DNA of 64,000 nt from Verrucomicrobiota bacterium (GCA_017301975.1 JAFLEI010000001.1:186001-250000); one strand, 5' to 3'. Counted from the first letter of the stretch, positions 17,109-26,153 are shown. Program-made: numbers and translations. The notes: generated by a model not told the origin, from the letters alone.

Positions 17109-19238
17109 TCAAAATTTCAAGCTGCCGCCGACGTAGAAGTTGCGACCATAGGCGGGGATGATGCCGCTGCTGTTGACGAGGGAGTAGTAGTGCTTGTCGA
17201 AGACGTTGTTGAGGCCGGCCATGACGGAGAAGTTTTTACCGAGAGGGACTTCGGCGGTGAGATCCCAGGTGGTGTAGGCGGGAATGTCGAAACGGCCGTC
17301 GGCATTGTCGGTGCCGTTGTGGCGGGCCATCAAGGTGCCGAGGAAGGCGACCTTCAGGCCGCTCTTGCGTTTGTAGATGGCACCGGTGCGGATGATGTAG
17401 GGAGGTGCGTACTGCGGGGTGCCGCCGTTGTTCACGCCGCCGGAGAGACGGGCTTCGAGCACGGAGATGTTGCCGTAGAGATTGAGGGCGCCGAGGCGCT
17501 CGCCGCGATGAGTGCCGTTGAGGGCATCGAGGCCGCCGATGACATCAAACTGAGCGGCACCTTCCCAGCCGTAGTTGATGCTGCGGCCGACGCTCTGGAT
17601 GTTCACGCCGGCGGTGCCGAGCTTGTCATCGAGATCAACGAGGAAGAAGGAGGTATCATAGGCGAACCAGGGCTTGGGATTGCCACGGAGGCCGAGTTCA
17701 TAGCTCCAGCCCTGAGATGGGGCGACATCGCTGGCCGTACCACCTGCGGCGGGGATGAGCGACTGGCCGAAGGTGGTGGCACGGTAGCTCTGGGAGACGT
17801 TGGCGTAAACGGCGGTCTGGTTACCGAGATCGTAGGAGAGACCAAGGCCGAAGAGCGGCTGCTTGTCGAACTTGCTTGAATCCCGCTGTGTGGTGACGAC
17901 GCCGATGTTTCTGACGGTGATGTCTTGATTGATCATCTCCATGCGGAAGCCGGGGGTGATGGTGAGGCGGCCGAAGGTGAACTTGTTTTCCAGGAAAACG
18001 GAGCCGTAGATGACATCACGGGCGGCGAGGGTGTTGACGGTGCCGATGTCGTCTGTCGGGTAGGCTCCGGTGGCATCCTTGCGCGGGGAGTGGCACATGT
18101 AGAACTGCATGCCTGCGGCGAGGGAATGATCGCCGCCCCAGAGCTCGTAGTCGTGGCGGATGCGGGGCTCGATACCCCAGTTGTAGAACTGCTGGTGCTG
18201 AATGGCGGTGGTGGGACCGGTGACGGTGCCAAAGCTGCCAGCCTGACGGTTGCTCCAGCGGTCATAGGCACCAGCCCAGGTTTTCACACTGAGCTCGGTC
18301 TTGCTGGAAAACTTGTGCTGGAGCTCTGCGCTGGCGACGACGCGGCTCAGGTGGAAGCGGTCAGTGAGGCGCACGGTTTGATTGCGGTCGGCATTGTAGG
18401 CCGTGGCGGTGAGTCCACCGGGTTCGCCATGGCGGTCAGAGCCGGCATCGATGGAAAAAATCCAGCGTGTATCGGTGGAGTGCTGGTAGATGAGCTTCAG
18501 GCGGCCGCCATCGACGTTGAAGTCGCTGTTTGCGCTGCGGAAACCGGTGCCAGAGCGGTGGTTGAACCAGCCGTACCAGCTCCATTTGCCAGCGCTGCCG
18601 TCGATGGAGGTGAAGGTGGAGTAGAGGTCATTGCTGCCGAAGATGTGCTTGGTCTGCATGCCAAAGAGGCGATCCGTGCGCGGCATGGATGAGACGTAGT
18701 TCATGGCACCGGCCGGCTGCGGGCCATAGAGCAGGGAGGCGCCACCACGGACGAAGTCGATGCGCTGGGTGGACTCCAGCGGCGGTGTCCAGTAGGACTC
18801 GGGATAGCCTTGAGGATCTGCGGCGATGGGGATGCCATCCTGCAGCATCATGAAATACTGGGCGCGGTCTGGAGAGCCGATCCCGCGATAGCCAAGGCTG
18901 ACCAGAGGGGTGCTTTCTTCGGCAGTGATCAGGCCGGGCGTCATGGCAAAGGCCTGGCTGTAGTTGTTGGCCTGTACCTGAGGGAGCGACTGGATGTTCA
19001 AGGAACTCGCTTTTTTGCCAGCGTAGATCTTGGTGCCTTCGACTGGAGGAAGGTATGGGATGATGACCTGCGGCTCAGGCTCGGCTTCTGCGGTGATGGT
19101 GATTTCAGGGAGCTGCTCTGCGATTTGTCTGGCAGTCTGGGAACGGCTATGAGACGCCAGTGCAAGGAACAGGATGGCGGAAGCGGCGATGATCGGTCCG
19201 GAGGAAAGGCGGATGAGAGGAGCGAAAGTCGATGGCAT
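17109..19238 (-). CDS. TonB-dependent outer-membrane receptor (FecA/ferric-citrate-like)
   Basis: The product from the ATG at 19238 is a 709-residue receptor. It has a signal peptide, a short TonB-box-like LPEITITAE stretch, a plug domain (roughly residues 70-180, with YFMMLQDGIPIAADPQGYP and the GGASLLYGPQPAG block) and a 22-strand barrel ending in GRNFYVGGSLKF with terminal Phe. The plug sequence is closest in style to FecA-type receptors that take up ferric chelates, but ligand prediction from sequence is unreliable. A 7-1-7 inverted repeat lies 78 bp before the start and an intrinsic terminator follows, so the gene is probably its own transcript. The longer frame to 19337 would read through the operator. 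Confidence 0.93.
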   Translation of the reverse strand: MPSTFAPLIRLSSGPIIAASAILFLALASHSRSQTARQIAEQLPEITITAEAEPEPQVIIPYLPPVEGTKIYAGKKASSLNIQSLPQVQANNYSQAFAMTPGLITAEESTPLVSLGYRGIGSPDRAQYFMMLQDGIPIAADPQGYPESYWTPPLESTQRIDFVRGGASLLYGPQPAGAMNYVSSMPRTDRLFGMQTKHIFGSNDLYSTFTSIDGSAGKWSWYGWFNHRSGTGFRSANSDFNVDGGRLKLIYQHSTDTRWIFSIDAGSDRHGEPGGLTATAYNADRNQTVRLTDRFHLSRVVASAELQHKFSSKTELSVKTWAGAYDRWSNRQAGSFGTVTGPTTAIQHQQFYNWGIEPRIRHDYELWGGDHSLAAGMQFYMCHSPRKDATGAYPTDDIGTVNTLAARDVIYGSVFLENKFTFGRLTITPGFRMEMINQDITVRNIGVVTTQRDSSKFDKQPLFGLGLSYDLGNQTAVYANVSQSYRATTFGQSLIPAAGGTASDVAPSQGWSYELGLRGNPKPWFAYDTSFFLVDLDDKLGTAGVNIQSVGRSINYGWEGAAQFDVIGGLDALNGTHRGERLGALNLYGNISVLEARLSGGVNNGGTPQYAPPYIIRTGAIYKRKSGLKVAFLGTLMARHNGTDNADGRFDIPAYTTWDLTAEVPLGKNFSVMAGLNNVFDKHYYSLVNSSGIIPAYGRNFYVGGSLKF

Positions 19239-19315
19239 GAGAGTGATGATACTGAGATTCCGTCGCAAAGAAGGGTGGGATACTGAGCGGAATCCATTAA
19301 CGCTCAAGCTCTTTC

Positions 19316-19330
19316 TGCGATAGAGTCTCA
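19316..19330. promoter_or_regulatory. Fur-box-like 7-1-7 inverted repeat (site 1)
   Basis: TGCGATAGAGTCTCA is an imperfect 7-1-7 inverted repeat, 78 bp before the TonB receptor gene starting at 19238. It matches site 2 at 13 of 15 positions and has the TGxGA...TCxCA ends of classical Fur boxes (TGAGAATnATTCTCA type). Regulation by Fur is inference. Confidence 0.6.
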
Positions 19331-19392
19331 GTTGCAATTTTATGAGACTTTCTTGTGCTTCAGCATCTTACATGACGCCGCGGGGCAGGATG

Positions 19393-20592
19393 TCAGGGCT
19401 TTGAGAAGCGGTTCCAAGCCAGGGCAAAACCGGTCCAAACCAGGAGGATGGTGCTGATGGTGCAGAGGGCGGCAACGGTTTGGCCGATGAAGCCAAACAG
19501 CTCGCCGGTGTGGAGAAAGCGGGCGTACATCCGGAGGCGGCGGCCGAGGCTTTGCTGTTGCAGATCGTCCGGGCTGGGAAGCACTTTGCCCTGGGCCACA
19601 TCGAGGTTCAGCATGGTGCGCAGTTGCACCTGCCCGCGGCCGCCACGGTCCACCATGAGGGGGAAGGGGGCACCCGGCTTCTGGGGCATGCGCAGGCTCA
19701 TGCTGGCCCAGTCGGGGATCCGCTGGCGTGCCTGAGCCAGGAGAGGTTCGAGTCCGGCGAGGGAAGGGGGAGGGGCAGCGGGGCCGCTTTCACGGGAATC
19801 GCGCCGGCCGGGGCCTTCCGGGCGCCCCATGCCGCCGGAGCCACTAGGGCCAGCTTCGCGTTTGCCTTCTGCGACCGGGCGCTCGCGGGGTGGGGGTGGC
19901 TCGCTGCCGGTGAGGGTGAAGAGCAGATTGTTCGCCCAGCCATAGGACATGATGAGGCCGGTTAGGATGATGCAGAGCAGCTGGAGAGCGCTCCAGAAGC
20001 CGAAGACGTTGTGCCAGTTCCAGTTTCGCGCGCGGTCTCTGAGGCCGGGATTGAAAAGGATGACAGCGCGGACATTGGCCCAGCGCCAGTGGCGGGGCCA
20101 CCAGAGGTAGATGCCGGAGAGAAGGAGCAGGCTGAAGATGAGGCAGCCGATTCCGGTGATGGCTTTTCCGACTTCTTTGGGAAGGCCGGTACCGGTGAGG
20201 AAGCGGTGCCACTCGGTGGCTGCGTGGAAGAAGTCGCGCCAGGCGCGATGGCCCTCGCCGAGGAACTCGCCGGTGTAAGGATTGGCGAAAAAGACGCCCT
20301 CTTTGCCGAGGGAAAGTGTGACCGGCATGGCCGGGTCTGCCTTCCAGGTGATGCCGCTGGGATTTAAATCGGGCTTCGTTTCGTGAACTTTGGCCAGCAG
20401 TGTGTCGATGTCGAGATGTGGGGCACCTGCGGCAGGCGGGGAGACGCGCAGGTCTCGATTGGCCCAGTCGATGAGCTGGGCCTCATAGGAAATGATGAGG
20501 CCGGTGACGGCCATGGATAGAATGACCACACCGGCGACAAGGCCTGCGATGAGATGGCCCCAGAAAATGAGGCGATGAAAGGTTGGCTTCAC
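19393..20592 (-). CDS. PepSY-associated transmembrane protein (PiuB-like)
   Basis: An inner-membrane protein of about 399 residues of the PepSY_TM family, found with siderophore receptors and proposed to act in periplasmic iron reduction or uptake. It begins MKPTFHRLIFWGHLIAG and has four main hydrophobic segments, including GLVAGVVILSMAVTGLII, ITGIGCLIFSLLLLSGIYLWWPR, FGFWSALQLLCIILTGLIMSY and a C-terminal one, with periplasmic PepSY regions between. A Pro/Gly/Arg-rich low-complexity loop (about residues 235-270) is unusual. I place the start at the GTG at 20592, two bases after the upstream gene's stop; another GTG at 20610 would overlap that gene. It is the third gene of the operon receptor - PiuC - PepSY. 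Confidence 0.87.
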   Translation of the reverse strand: MKPTFHRLIFWGHLIAGLVAGVVILSMAVTGLIISYEAQLIDWANRDLRVSPPAAGAPHLDIDTLLAKVHETKPDLNPSGITWKADPAMPVTLSLGKEGVFFANPYTGEFLGEGHRAWRDFFHAATEWHRFLTGTGLPKEVGKAITGIGCLIFSLLLLSGIYLWWPRHWRWANVRAVILFNPGLRDRARNWNWHNVFGFWSALQLLCIILTGLIMSYGWANNLLFTLTGSEPPPPRERPVAEGKREAGPSGSGGMGRPEGPGRRDSRESGPAAPPPSLAGLEPLLAQARQRIPDWASMSLRMPQKPGAPFPLMVDRGGRGQVQLRTMLNLDVAQGKVLPSPDDLQQQSLGRRLRMYARFLHTGELFGFIGQTVAALCTISTILLVWTGFALAWNRFSKP

Positions 20593-20594
20593 GA

Positions 20595-21287
20595 TTACAT
20601 TTCCGCCCACTGGCGCAGTAGATTATGGTAGACACCGGTGAGCTGCACGCCGGTCTGTTCGGCTACGGGGTTGTTTTTGAGATCGCGGCCCAAGCGCTGG
20701 ATGGCAAGATCGAGATCAAACAGGAGCGACCGCTGGCCGTTGTCGCGGATCATGCTTTGCAGCCAGAAGAAGGAGCAGATGCGGGCCCCACGCGTCACCG
20801 GAGTGACGTGGTGCAGGCTGGTGGAGGGATAGAGGACCATGTGGCCGGGGGGGAGCTTCACACGCTGCACGCCGTAGGTGTCCTCGATGCAAAGCTCCCC
20901 GCCATCATACTCCTCCGGACCGGCGAAGAACAGCGTGGCGCTGAGGTCTGTGCGGATGCGGATGGGCATGGAGGGGTGCTGACGGATGGCATTGTCCACA
21001 TGCGTGCCGAAGGACTGGCCGCCGGAGTAGCGGTTGAACAGCGGCGGGAAAATCCGCTGAGGCAGGGCTGCGGCGTGGAACAGGGGATTTTTTGACAGGG
21101 CGGCGAGGATCATTTCACCGAGTTCACGCGCGGCAGGGCTGTCCTCAGGGAGCTGCATGTTATCCTTGGCCCTGGCGGATTGGTAGCCCGCGGTGCCTTT
21201 GCCGTCCACCCATTCGGTGGAGTCCAAGAGCTGGCGGGCATGAGCAACCTGCTCAGGGGTGAGAACGTCGGGAATTGCGATGAGCAT
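20595..21287 (-). CDS. piuC: PKHD-type Fe(II)/2-oxoglutarate hydroxylase (PiuC/YbiX)
   Basis: The 230-residue product matches the PKHD-type hydroxylase family, iron(II)- and 2-oxoglutarate-dependent enzymes commonly encoded after siderophore receptors. The metal ligands are visible: H96 and D98 (GTHVDNA) and H159 in [11 protein letters not shown], with R169 as the likely 2-oxoglutarate contact. Length and the N-terminal [10 protein letters not shown] are typical. The substrate is unknown for the family; a role in siderophore handling is inferred from context. It begins 20 bp after the stop of the receptor gene, with the PepSY gene directly after it. Confidence 0.93.
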   Translation of the reverse strand: MLIAIPDVLTPEQVAHARQLLDSTEWVDGKGTAGYQSARAKDNMQLPEDSPAARELGEMILAALSKNPLFHAAALPQRIFPPLFNRYSGGQSFGTHVDNAIRQHPSMPIRIRTDLSATLFFAGPEEYDGGELCIEDTYGVQRVKLPPGHMVLYPSTSLHHVTPVTRGARICSFFWLQSMIRDNGQRSLLFDLDLAIQRLGRDLKNNPVAEQTGVQLTGVYHNLLRQWAEM

Positions 21288-21307
21288 GATGAGCGGGTAA
21301 AAAAGGA

Positions 21308-23572
21308 TTAGAACTTGATGCTGGCGGTCAGGGCGGCGGAACGGCCTGGACCGGGGACGAACTGGCCGCCGCCGACGCTGCCGACGTAGCGTTCGTTGGC
21401 GAGATTGTAGATGTTCAGGCGGAGGCTGACCTTCTCGGAGAACTTGTAGCTGACCATGGCATCCATGGTCCAGTAGCCGGGAGCGGTGCGGGAACTTGCG
21501 GAGGAGTCGTTGCTGGTACGCTCGCCCATATACTGGGCGCCGAAGCCGACCTGCGCTTTTTCCAGAAGGTTGTAGGTGGTCCAGAGGTTGAAGGTCTGGG
21601 GTGGGGCATTCGACAAGGACTGACCGACTGCAGCCGCAGTGGTGGAGGCTTTGGTCTCGCTTTCCATGATGGCGTAGCCTGCGAAGACCTGCCAGTTCTT
21701 GGTGATGCTGCCGGTCATGCTGAATTCGATGCCCTGGACAAGCTGATCACCTCCCAGCGTGGTGATGCCGGAGGCATCGGTGGTGCGGGCGTTGGTTTTC
21801 TCCGAGCGGAAGAGGGCGGCCGTCAGCGAGAGGCGCTCCTTGAGGACATCCCACTTGGTGCCGAGCTCGTAGGTGCAGGTATGTTCGGGGTCCAGTGTGG
21901 ATGTGGCGGCGGTGAGACCCAAACCCGCGCCGGAAGCGCCGTCGATGGTAGGATTGAAGGAGGTGCCGTAGCCGAAGTAGATGCTGCCCTGCTTTACGGG
22001 CTTGTAGATCAGCGCAAGCTTGTAGCTGAAGAGGTCATCAGCGTTGGCGTAGCCGGGTGCGTTGCCGGGCAGGCTTACGGTGGCGTACATGTGATCATAG
22101 CGGAGACCGCCGCTGAACTCCCAGTGTTTGCCGAGCTTCATGGTGTCAAACACGTAGGCCGAGCAGGTGTAGAGATAAGCCTCTGTCGGGGCAGGAAGGC
22201 CAGGGTACATGCTGGTGATGTCCTGTGCGTTGGTCCCCGGGGCAGCGCTGGGAGGGATGTTGATGCCGGGATTGTACAAATCCGTGACCGAGGCAATGCC
22301 GGCGACGTTGGCGTTTTGCTGATGCTCAAGATAAAACTCCATACCGGTGACCAGCGCGTGCTTGATCGGACCGGTGGAGAAATCAGCAACGAGGTTGGTC
22401 TGGTTGCCAAACATCTCGGTGAACTGCTGGCGGCGCTGCAACTGGCGGTTCAGGACGGTGGTGTATTGGTTGCCAGCGGTCACCGAATCGACATCGCGCA
22501 GACGTGGTGCGGTGCTCACCGAATCACGATGGCTGCGGGAGTAGCGTGTGATGTTGCGGACCCGCGCGTGTTCCGAAAAGTCGTGCTCAAAGATGGCCGT
22601 GAAGTGGTCTGTCTGGATTTTTTCATAGTCCACGCCCGGCAGTCCGTAGAAGGTGTTGAAGCTCACCCCCGGCGGTGGCTGGTTCTGGTAGGCGGCGAGG
22701 GCGGCGCCTGAGCCGCTGAAGGTACCGTTGTTGGGGATCCAAGGCAGGCCGTAGTCGGGGATGTTGCTTTCCTCCAGCCGCTGGTAATTCAGCATGAAGC
22801 GTGTGTCTGTGCCAAGACCAGCGCCCAGCGATGCGGCGATGCCGTAGCGCTCCGAAGAGACATTGTCGCGTCCGGGGGTGTCGGCGTTATGATACATGGT
22901 GTTGAGGCGGAAAGCCGTGTGCTCGGAGAGCTTCTGGTTCACGTCCACGGTTCCACGGTAGAGATTGCTGGTGCCGCCGCTGACCGTGGTAAGAACGGAG
23001 TCCGTCAGATTGGCCATCTTGCTGACGGTGTTGATGGAGCCGCCGGTGGAGCCACGGCCGACGGTGGAGGAGGAGGGGCCTTTGGTGATTTCAACCTGTT
23101 CCGTGTTGAAGGGGTCGCGGTTGTAGTTGGCGTAGTCACGCACGCCGTCGAGGTAGATGTCACTGCGGGCGCTGAAGCCGCGGATGGAGAGGTTGTCTCC
23201 GGACACCGCGCCGCCTTCTCCGGCCTGCATGGAAATGCCGGGTGTGTTTTTCAGGACGTCGCGGAGGCTGAAAGCGCCGCGGTCTTCAATGACCGCCTTG
23301 GGAATGACCGTGATGGTCTGGGGGATGTCACGCAGCGGTTCGGTGTACTTGGGGGACTGAAGGCGCTGGGGGTTGTACACCGATCCGGTCGCTTCGATGA
23401 CGACTTCGGGCATTTCGGTGGGAATCTCTTCGAGCTGGGGCTTGAGCTTGCTGGGGGCGGCGGTTTCGGCGCTCAGACTGCCAGCGGCACACAGCAAGGA
23501 GGTGACCGAGAGAGTTTTGGGGCTTGTCTTGCGAGTAATGCGGCGGAGGCGGGAGGCGAGTTCGTGGGGCAT
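21308..23572 (-). CDS. TonB-dependent siderophore receptor (Fiu/CirA-like)
   Basis: The ATG at 23572 gives 754 residues: a long signal peptide ending in [11 protein letters not shown], a TonB-box region ([10 protein letters not shown]), a plug domain at about residues 70-190 ([51 protein letters not shown]) and a barrel ending in [12 protein letters not shown]. The [11 protein letters not shown] start of the plug is diagnostic of the TonB-siderophore subfamily (catecholate receptors such as Fiu). It heads the operon with piuC and the PepSY gene, as Fiu does with YbiX, supporting catecholate siderophore uptake. A Fur-box-like repeat lies about 60 bp upstream. The next gene upstream is a collapsed relative. 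Confidence 0.95.
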   Translation of the reverse strand: MPHELASRLRRITRKTSPKTLSVTSLLCAAGSLSAETAAPSKLKPQLEEIPTEMPEVVIEATGSVYNPQRLQSPKYTEPLRDIPQTITVIPKAVIEDRGAFSLRDVLKNTPGISMQAGEGGAVSGDNLSIRGFSARSDIYLDGVRDYANYNRDPFNTEQVEITKGPSSSTVGRGSTGGSINTVSKMANLTDSVLTTVSGGTSNLYRGTVDVNQKLSEHTAFRLNTMYHNADTPGRDNVSSERYGIAASLGAGLGTDTRFMLNYQRLEESNIPDYGLPWIPNNGTFSGSGAALAAYQNQPPPGVSFNTFYGLPGVDYEKIQTDHFTAIFEHDFSEHARVRNITRYSRSHRDSVSTAPRLRDVDSVTAGNQYTTVLNRQLQRRQQFTEMFGNQTNLVADFSTGPIKHALVTGMEFYLEHQQNANVAGIASVTDLYNPGINIPPSAAPGTNAQDITSMYPGLPAPTEAYLYTCSAYVFDTMKLGKHWEFSGGLRYDHMYATVSLPGNAPGYANADDLFSYKLALIYKPVKQGSIYFGYGTSFNPTIDGASGAGLGLTAATSTLDPEHTCTYELGTKWDVLKERLSLTAALFRSEKTNARTTDASGITTLGGDQLVQGIEFSMTGSITKNWQVFAGYAIMESETKASTTAAAVGQSLSNAPPQTFNLWTTYNLLEKAQVGFGAQYMGERTSNDSSASSRTAPGYWTMDAMVSYKFSEKVSLRLNIYNLANERYVGSVGGGQFVPGPGRSAALTASIKF

Positions 23573-23602
23573 AAAAGTCTGATAAACGAAAGGCTGGCTA
23601 AT

Positions 23603-23627
23603 GCTAATGAGATTCGATTTCATTAGC
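23603..23627. repeat. Perfect 8-bp inverted repeat in the receptor leader
   Basis: GCTAATGA (23603-23610) and TCATTAGC (23620-23627) form a perfect inverted repeat around nine bases, 31-55 bp before the receptor start at 23572. On the message it could form a hairpin in the leader; the sequence also weakly resembles the neighbouring Fur-box-like site. Its role is unknown. Confidence 0.5.
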
Positions 23628-23631
23628 TAGT

Positions 23632-23646
23632 TGCGATTAAGTCTCA
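23632..23646. promoter_or_regulatory. Fur-box-like 7-1-7 inverted repeat (site 2)
   Basis: TGCGATTAAGTCTCA, flanked by T and A to give a 17-base palindrome-like TTG...CAA, lies 60 bp before the siderophore receptor gene. It matches site 1 at 13 of 15 positions and has the same half-sites as site 3. Confidence 0.62.
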
Positions 23647-23726
23647 ATTTCAAGCACAGTCAAACACGGAAACTAGAAACTTTTTGCTCAAAACATGCGG
23701 TCTTTTGTGGTTCCTCAGAGACTGAA

Positions 23727-23769
23727 AATGGGTCTTGAAAACGCCAGCCCGGCGATCCCAAGACCCATT
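23727..23769 (-). terminator. Terminator after the collapsed receptor gene
   Basis: An 11-bp perfect stem (AATGGGTCTTG at 23727-23737 with CAAGACCCATT at 23759-23769) encloses a 21-base loop. On the reverse strand it is followed by TTTTC. It lies 24 bp after the stop of the receptor remnant at 23794, where the terminator of a full-length receptor gene would be expected. Confidence 0.75.
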
Positions 23770-23793
23770 AACCCCTCAGCCCAACCAACAGGC

Positions 23794-23970
23794 TCAGAAT
23801 GTGATGGTGGCAGTCAACGCTGCATAGCGTCCCACGCCCGGGGTGGCGCTGGTGGGCGGGGCGGGGGGGGCATTTTGTGCAGCCAGACTTCCGGCTGCGC
23901 ACAGGAGAGTCGTGACTGAAAGGACTTCTGTGCCCGGTTTGCGAATGGATCGGAGGGACTTCTTGGACAT
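23794..23970 (-). pseudogene. Collapsed TonB-dependent receptor: signal peptide joined to last beta strand
   Basis: The 58-codon frame begins MSKKSLRSIRK and has a signal peptide ([16 protein letters not shown]) almost identical to that of the receptor at 21308-23572 ([16 protein letters not shown]). After about 13 residues it ends in GRYAALTATITF, the counterpart of that receptor's final strand [12 protein letters not shown] with terminal Phe. Plug and barrel are missing and the junction is in frame. It therefore looks like an internal deletion of about 2.1 kb in a paralogous receptor gene, with the original terminator still present. The junction region contains a run of eight C on the coding strand. 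It could be expressed as a small exported peptide, but a decaying gene is more likely. Confidence 0.72.
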
Positions 23971-24078
23971 GGGAGGAGTGTGATGGTTTTCGGATTTTTC
24001 TTCGGCTGCCCCCGAGTACCGCAAAATCAGAAAAACCGTCAAACACTCCGCCAGGCAAAGCCGTGGCGTGGGCAGAAA

Positions 24079-25185
24079 TCACCCGGCCATGGACTGCTCT
24101 GAACGCTTTTTGATCCGTTCTGCCGCGTGGCTAAGCGATTCCAGAACCTCGATGAGCCGGTCCATTTTCTGCAAACCCAGATCCAGCGGGCCTCGGCGCC
24201 GCAGCTCCGACGACGCCATGTCCAGCGCTTCAAGGCCCCCCTGATAAAGGTCCTGTTCTTTTGTCAGCAAGGGGGATCCCTGGCCGGGATCGAGCACATC
24301 GAGCAAAAACTCCGCCATGAAATGGGGCTGATAAGCCAGGAGCAGGCTGCAGCCATAGCGGAACAATTCGCGGCGCAACACGCGGAAATGCTCGGGCATG
24401 CCCTGGCTTTCCCATTTGGCGGTGAGGTGCATGGCCTCGTCCACTTTGTCCGTAGCCTGAATGATCCAGTCATCCGCGCGGCTGGTGTCCACCGGGGGTG
24501 ATTCCAGCAGCATGGCCACGGCACGGCAGAAGATGTGGCGCGCCTTCAATCCGATTTCGGCGGAGTGCAGGGTCCGATGTTCGCTGGGCTGGCACAAAAG
24601 CAGTGTCTCACCAACCAACTGCATGGCGTCCAGCATTTTGGGGGGGGAAACTTCCAGCAGCAGGGCAGCGCGGTTGAGCAGAAGCGTTGGCAGAAGTTCC
24701 GTGTTGACGGGGAGACTGGCCGCCACGCTCTCCGCAATCACGGTTTTGCCCTGATCCAGCGACAGCAGGGCGGCGTGGAGGCTTTCCGGTGTCCCTTCTG
24801 CGCGCAGTGCCAGGGAGCGGTTCATCCAAGCCAGGGCCAGCCGGCCGCGATACTGGGCGTCCTCGTCCAGCGGCAGTTTTTGCAGATGAAAAATGGCCTG
24901 GTCGAAACTGTGCACCGCTGCGGTCAGTTGAGCCGGGTTTCCAAGGCGAGTGAGCGCGTCCCCCCGGTTCATCCAGCAGGCAGTGAGCAGCCAGCGAAAC
25001 CAGGAACTTTCCTCAAACGGCAGCGTGCGACGTATCTCCAGCGCCTGCTCAAAGCAGTGGAGAGCTTCCGACAGAGCGGAGGGATTGTTGGCGGAAAGCA
25101 GGGCGATGCCGCGCTTCATCCAGACTTTGGCCACTGCGTTGCGGTCTTCTGGGGAATCCTCGTTGGTGACTGGGGCGGACGGCAT
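24079..25185 (-). CDS. TPR-like helical-repeat protein of unknown function
   Basis: The 368-residue protein has no signal peptide and is almost wholly helical. The first 170 residues contain TPR-like units (VWMKRGIALLSANN, ALHCFEQALEIRRTLP, CWMNRGDALTRLGN, AVHSFDQAIFHLQKLP, AWMNRSLALRAEGT) spaced 50-60 residues apart, each beginning with an A/CWMxR segment, so this looks like a degenerate repeat family. The C-terminal half is helical without recognisable motifs. I do not recognise a named family. It is divergent from tonB-exbB-exbD, with site 3 of the Fur-box-like repeats 58 bp before its start, so it is probably iron-regulated. It also has a run of eight C (24640-24647). Confidence 0.8.
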   Translation of the reverse strand: MPSAPVTNEDSPEDRNAVAKVWMKRGIALLSANNPSALSEALHCFEQALEIRRTLPFEESSWFRWLLTACWMNRGDALTRLGNPAQLTAAVHSFDQAIFHLQKLPLDEDAQYRGRLALAWMNRSLALRAEGTPESLHAALLSLDQGKTVIAESVAASLPVNTELLPTLLLNRAALLLEVSPPKMLDAMQLVGETLLLCQPSEHRTLHSAEIGLKARHIFCRAVAMLLESPPVDTSRADDWIIQATDKVDEAMHLTAKWESQGMPEHFRVLRRELFRYGCSLLLAYQPHFMAEFLLDVLDPGQGSPLLTKEQDLYQGGLEALDMASSELRRRGPLDLGLQKMDRLIEVLESLSHAAERIKKRSEQSMAG

Positions 25186-25242
25186 TCGGCAAGGGTTTGG
25201 TGAGCAATTGAGGCATTATTAACAGCAAGATGTGAACAATGA

Positions 25243-25257
25243 TGCGACTGAGTCGCA
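25243..25257. promoter_or_regulatory. Fur-box-like perfect 7-1-7 inverted repeat (site 3)
   Basis: TGCGACT-G-AGTCGCA is a perfect 7-1-7 inverted repeat in the 131-bp divergent gap between the TPR-like gene (start 25185) and tonB (start 25317). A consensus TTGACA lies just after it (25266-25271) as a possible -35 element of the tonB operon. The site could control both directions. Confidence 0.65.
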
Positions 25258-25316
25258 ATTGCAAGTTGACACGCTAATCTTGCGTTTCATCCTCCACTCC
25301 TACCCTGCCTTGTGCA

Positions 25317-26153
25317 ATGACCTCCTCAATGCTAAACCCCCTGCCCGCCATGGGCTACGACCATCCCAAGCCAAGATCCTCTGCTGCTGCCGTTTCAGCA
25401 ACTTCGGTGGTGCGTCGTGGCAGCAGTCTTGCCCGGGTGATTATTACGCTTTCATGGCTCGTAGGCATCACGGGGAGCTTTTTGACGGTGGGGGTCATCG
25501 GCATGTTCGCCGCCGATTTGCCGCCGATTCACCTGAAAACGCTGGAAGACCTCGATGAATCCGCTGAGCTGCCGATGGTGGAAACCTCCATGGCCGAGCT
25601 GCTGGCGATGGATGCGAGTGCCGACCAGCCCGCCGAGACGGAGCCGGTGCTGCCGCCGGAAATTTCCGAGGTCATCGAGACGCCGCCGGAAAATCTGGAT
25701 CTGCCGGAGATCGCGGAGGCGATGACAATGGAGGACATTTTTGCAATTCCCACCGCTCCGAAGATCGAGGATGCCTTGCGTCCCATCGACCCCGTGAAAC
25801 GTCAGCCCCCCCCCTCGCCACCCCGTCCGCGCGTGGCCAGCAGTGGAGGCACACGGTCCAATACGAGCCAGGCTGGCACGGCAGGCGGCAGTGGCACCTC
25901 CGGCAGTGGCGGCAAAGGCAAATTTCCCCAGCCTTCTTATCCTGACTTTGCCCGCAGTTCTGGCATGCAGGGCACCGTGCGTCTGAGCATCAGTGTGGGA
26001 CCTTCAGGGGCCGTCGAAGGAGTCAGTGTCATCGGCAGCACCGGGTTTAGTTCGTTGGATGAGTATGCTGCGTCCTGGGTGCGCCGGAACTGGCGCTGGC
26101 CTGCGGGCGCGCCGCACCGCTACACGCTGCCGCTCAAATTCCGTCTGAACTGA
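25317..26153 (+). CDS. tonB: Energy transducer TonB
   Basis: The 278-residue protein couples the inner-membrane proton gradient to outer-membrane receptors. One membrane helix lies at about residues 40-65 (VIITLSWLVGITGSFLTVGVIG), then an acidic, proline-containing periplasmic spacer with a PPPSPPRPR run and a Ser/Gly-rich linker, and the C-terminal TonB domain (residues ~205-278) with YPDFARSSGMQGTVRLSISV and the final WPAGAPHRYTLPLKF. The glycine/serine linker in place of a long Pro-Lys spacer is somewhat unusual. Nine C in a row encode the PPP (25806-25814). It heads tonB-exbB-exbD-coiled-coil gene, behind a Fur-box-like site. Confidence 0.9.
   Translation: MTSSMLNPLPAMGYDHPKPRSSAAAVSATSVVRRGSSLARVIITLSWLVGITGSFLTVGVIGMFAADLPPIHLKTLEDLDESAELPMVETSMAELLAMDASADQPAETEPVLPPEISEVIETPPENLDLPEIAEAMTMEDIFAIPTAPKIEDALRPIDPVKRQPPPSPPRPRVASSGGTRSNTSQAGTAGGSGTSGSGGKGKFPQPSYPDFARSSGMQGTVRLSISVGPSGAVEGVSVIGSTGFSSLDEYAASWVRRNWRWPAGAPHRYTLPLKFRLN

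Noticed and set aside
17190-18692. Two long forward frames inside the TonB receptor gene
   Set aside because: Gly/Ala/Val-rich shadow translations of a receptor gene; no signal or motif.
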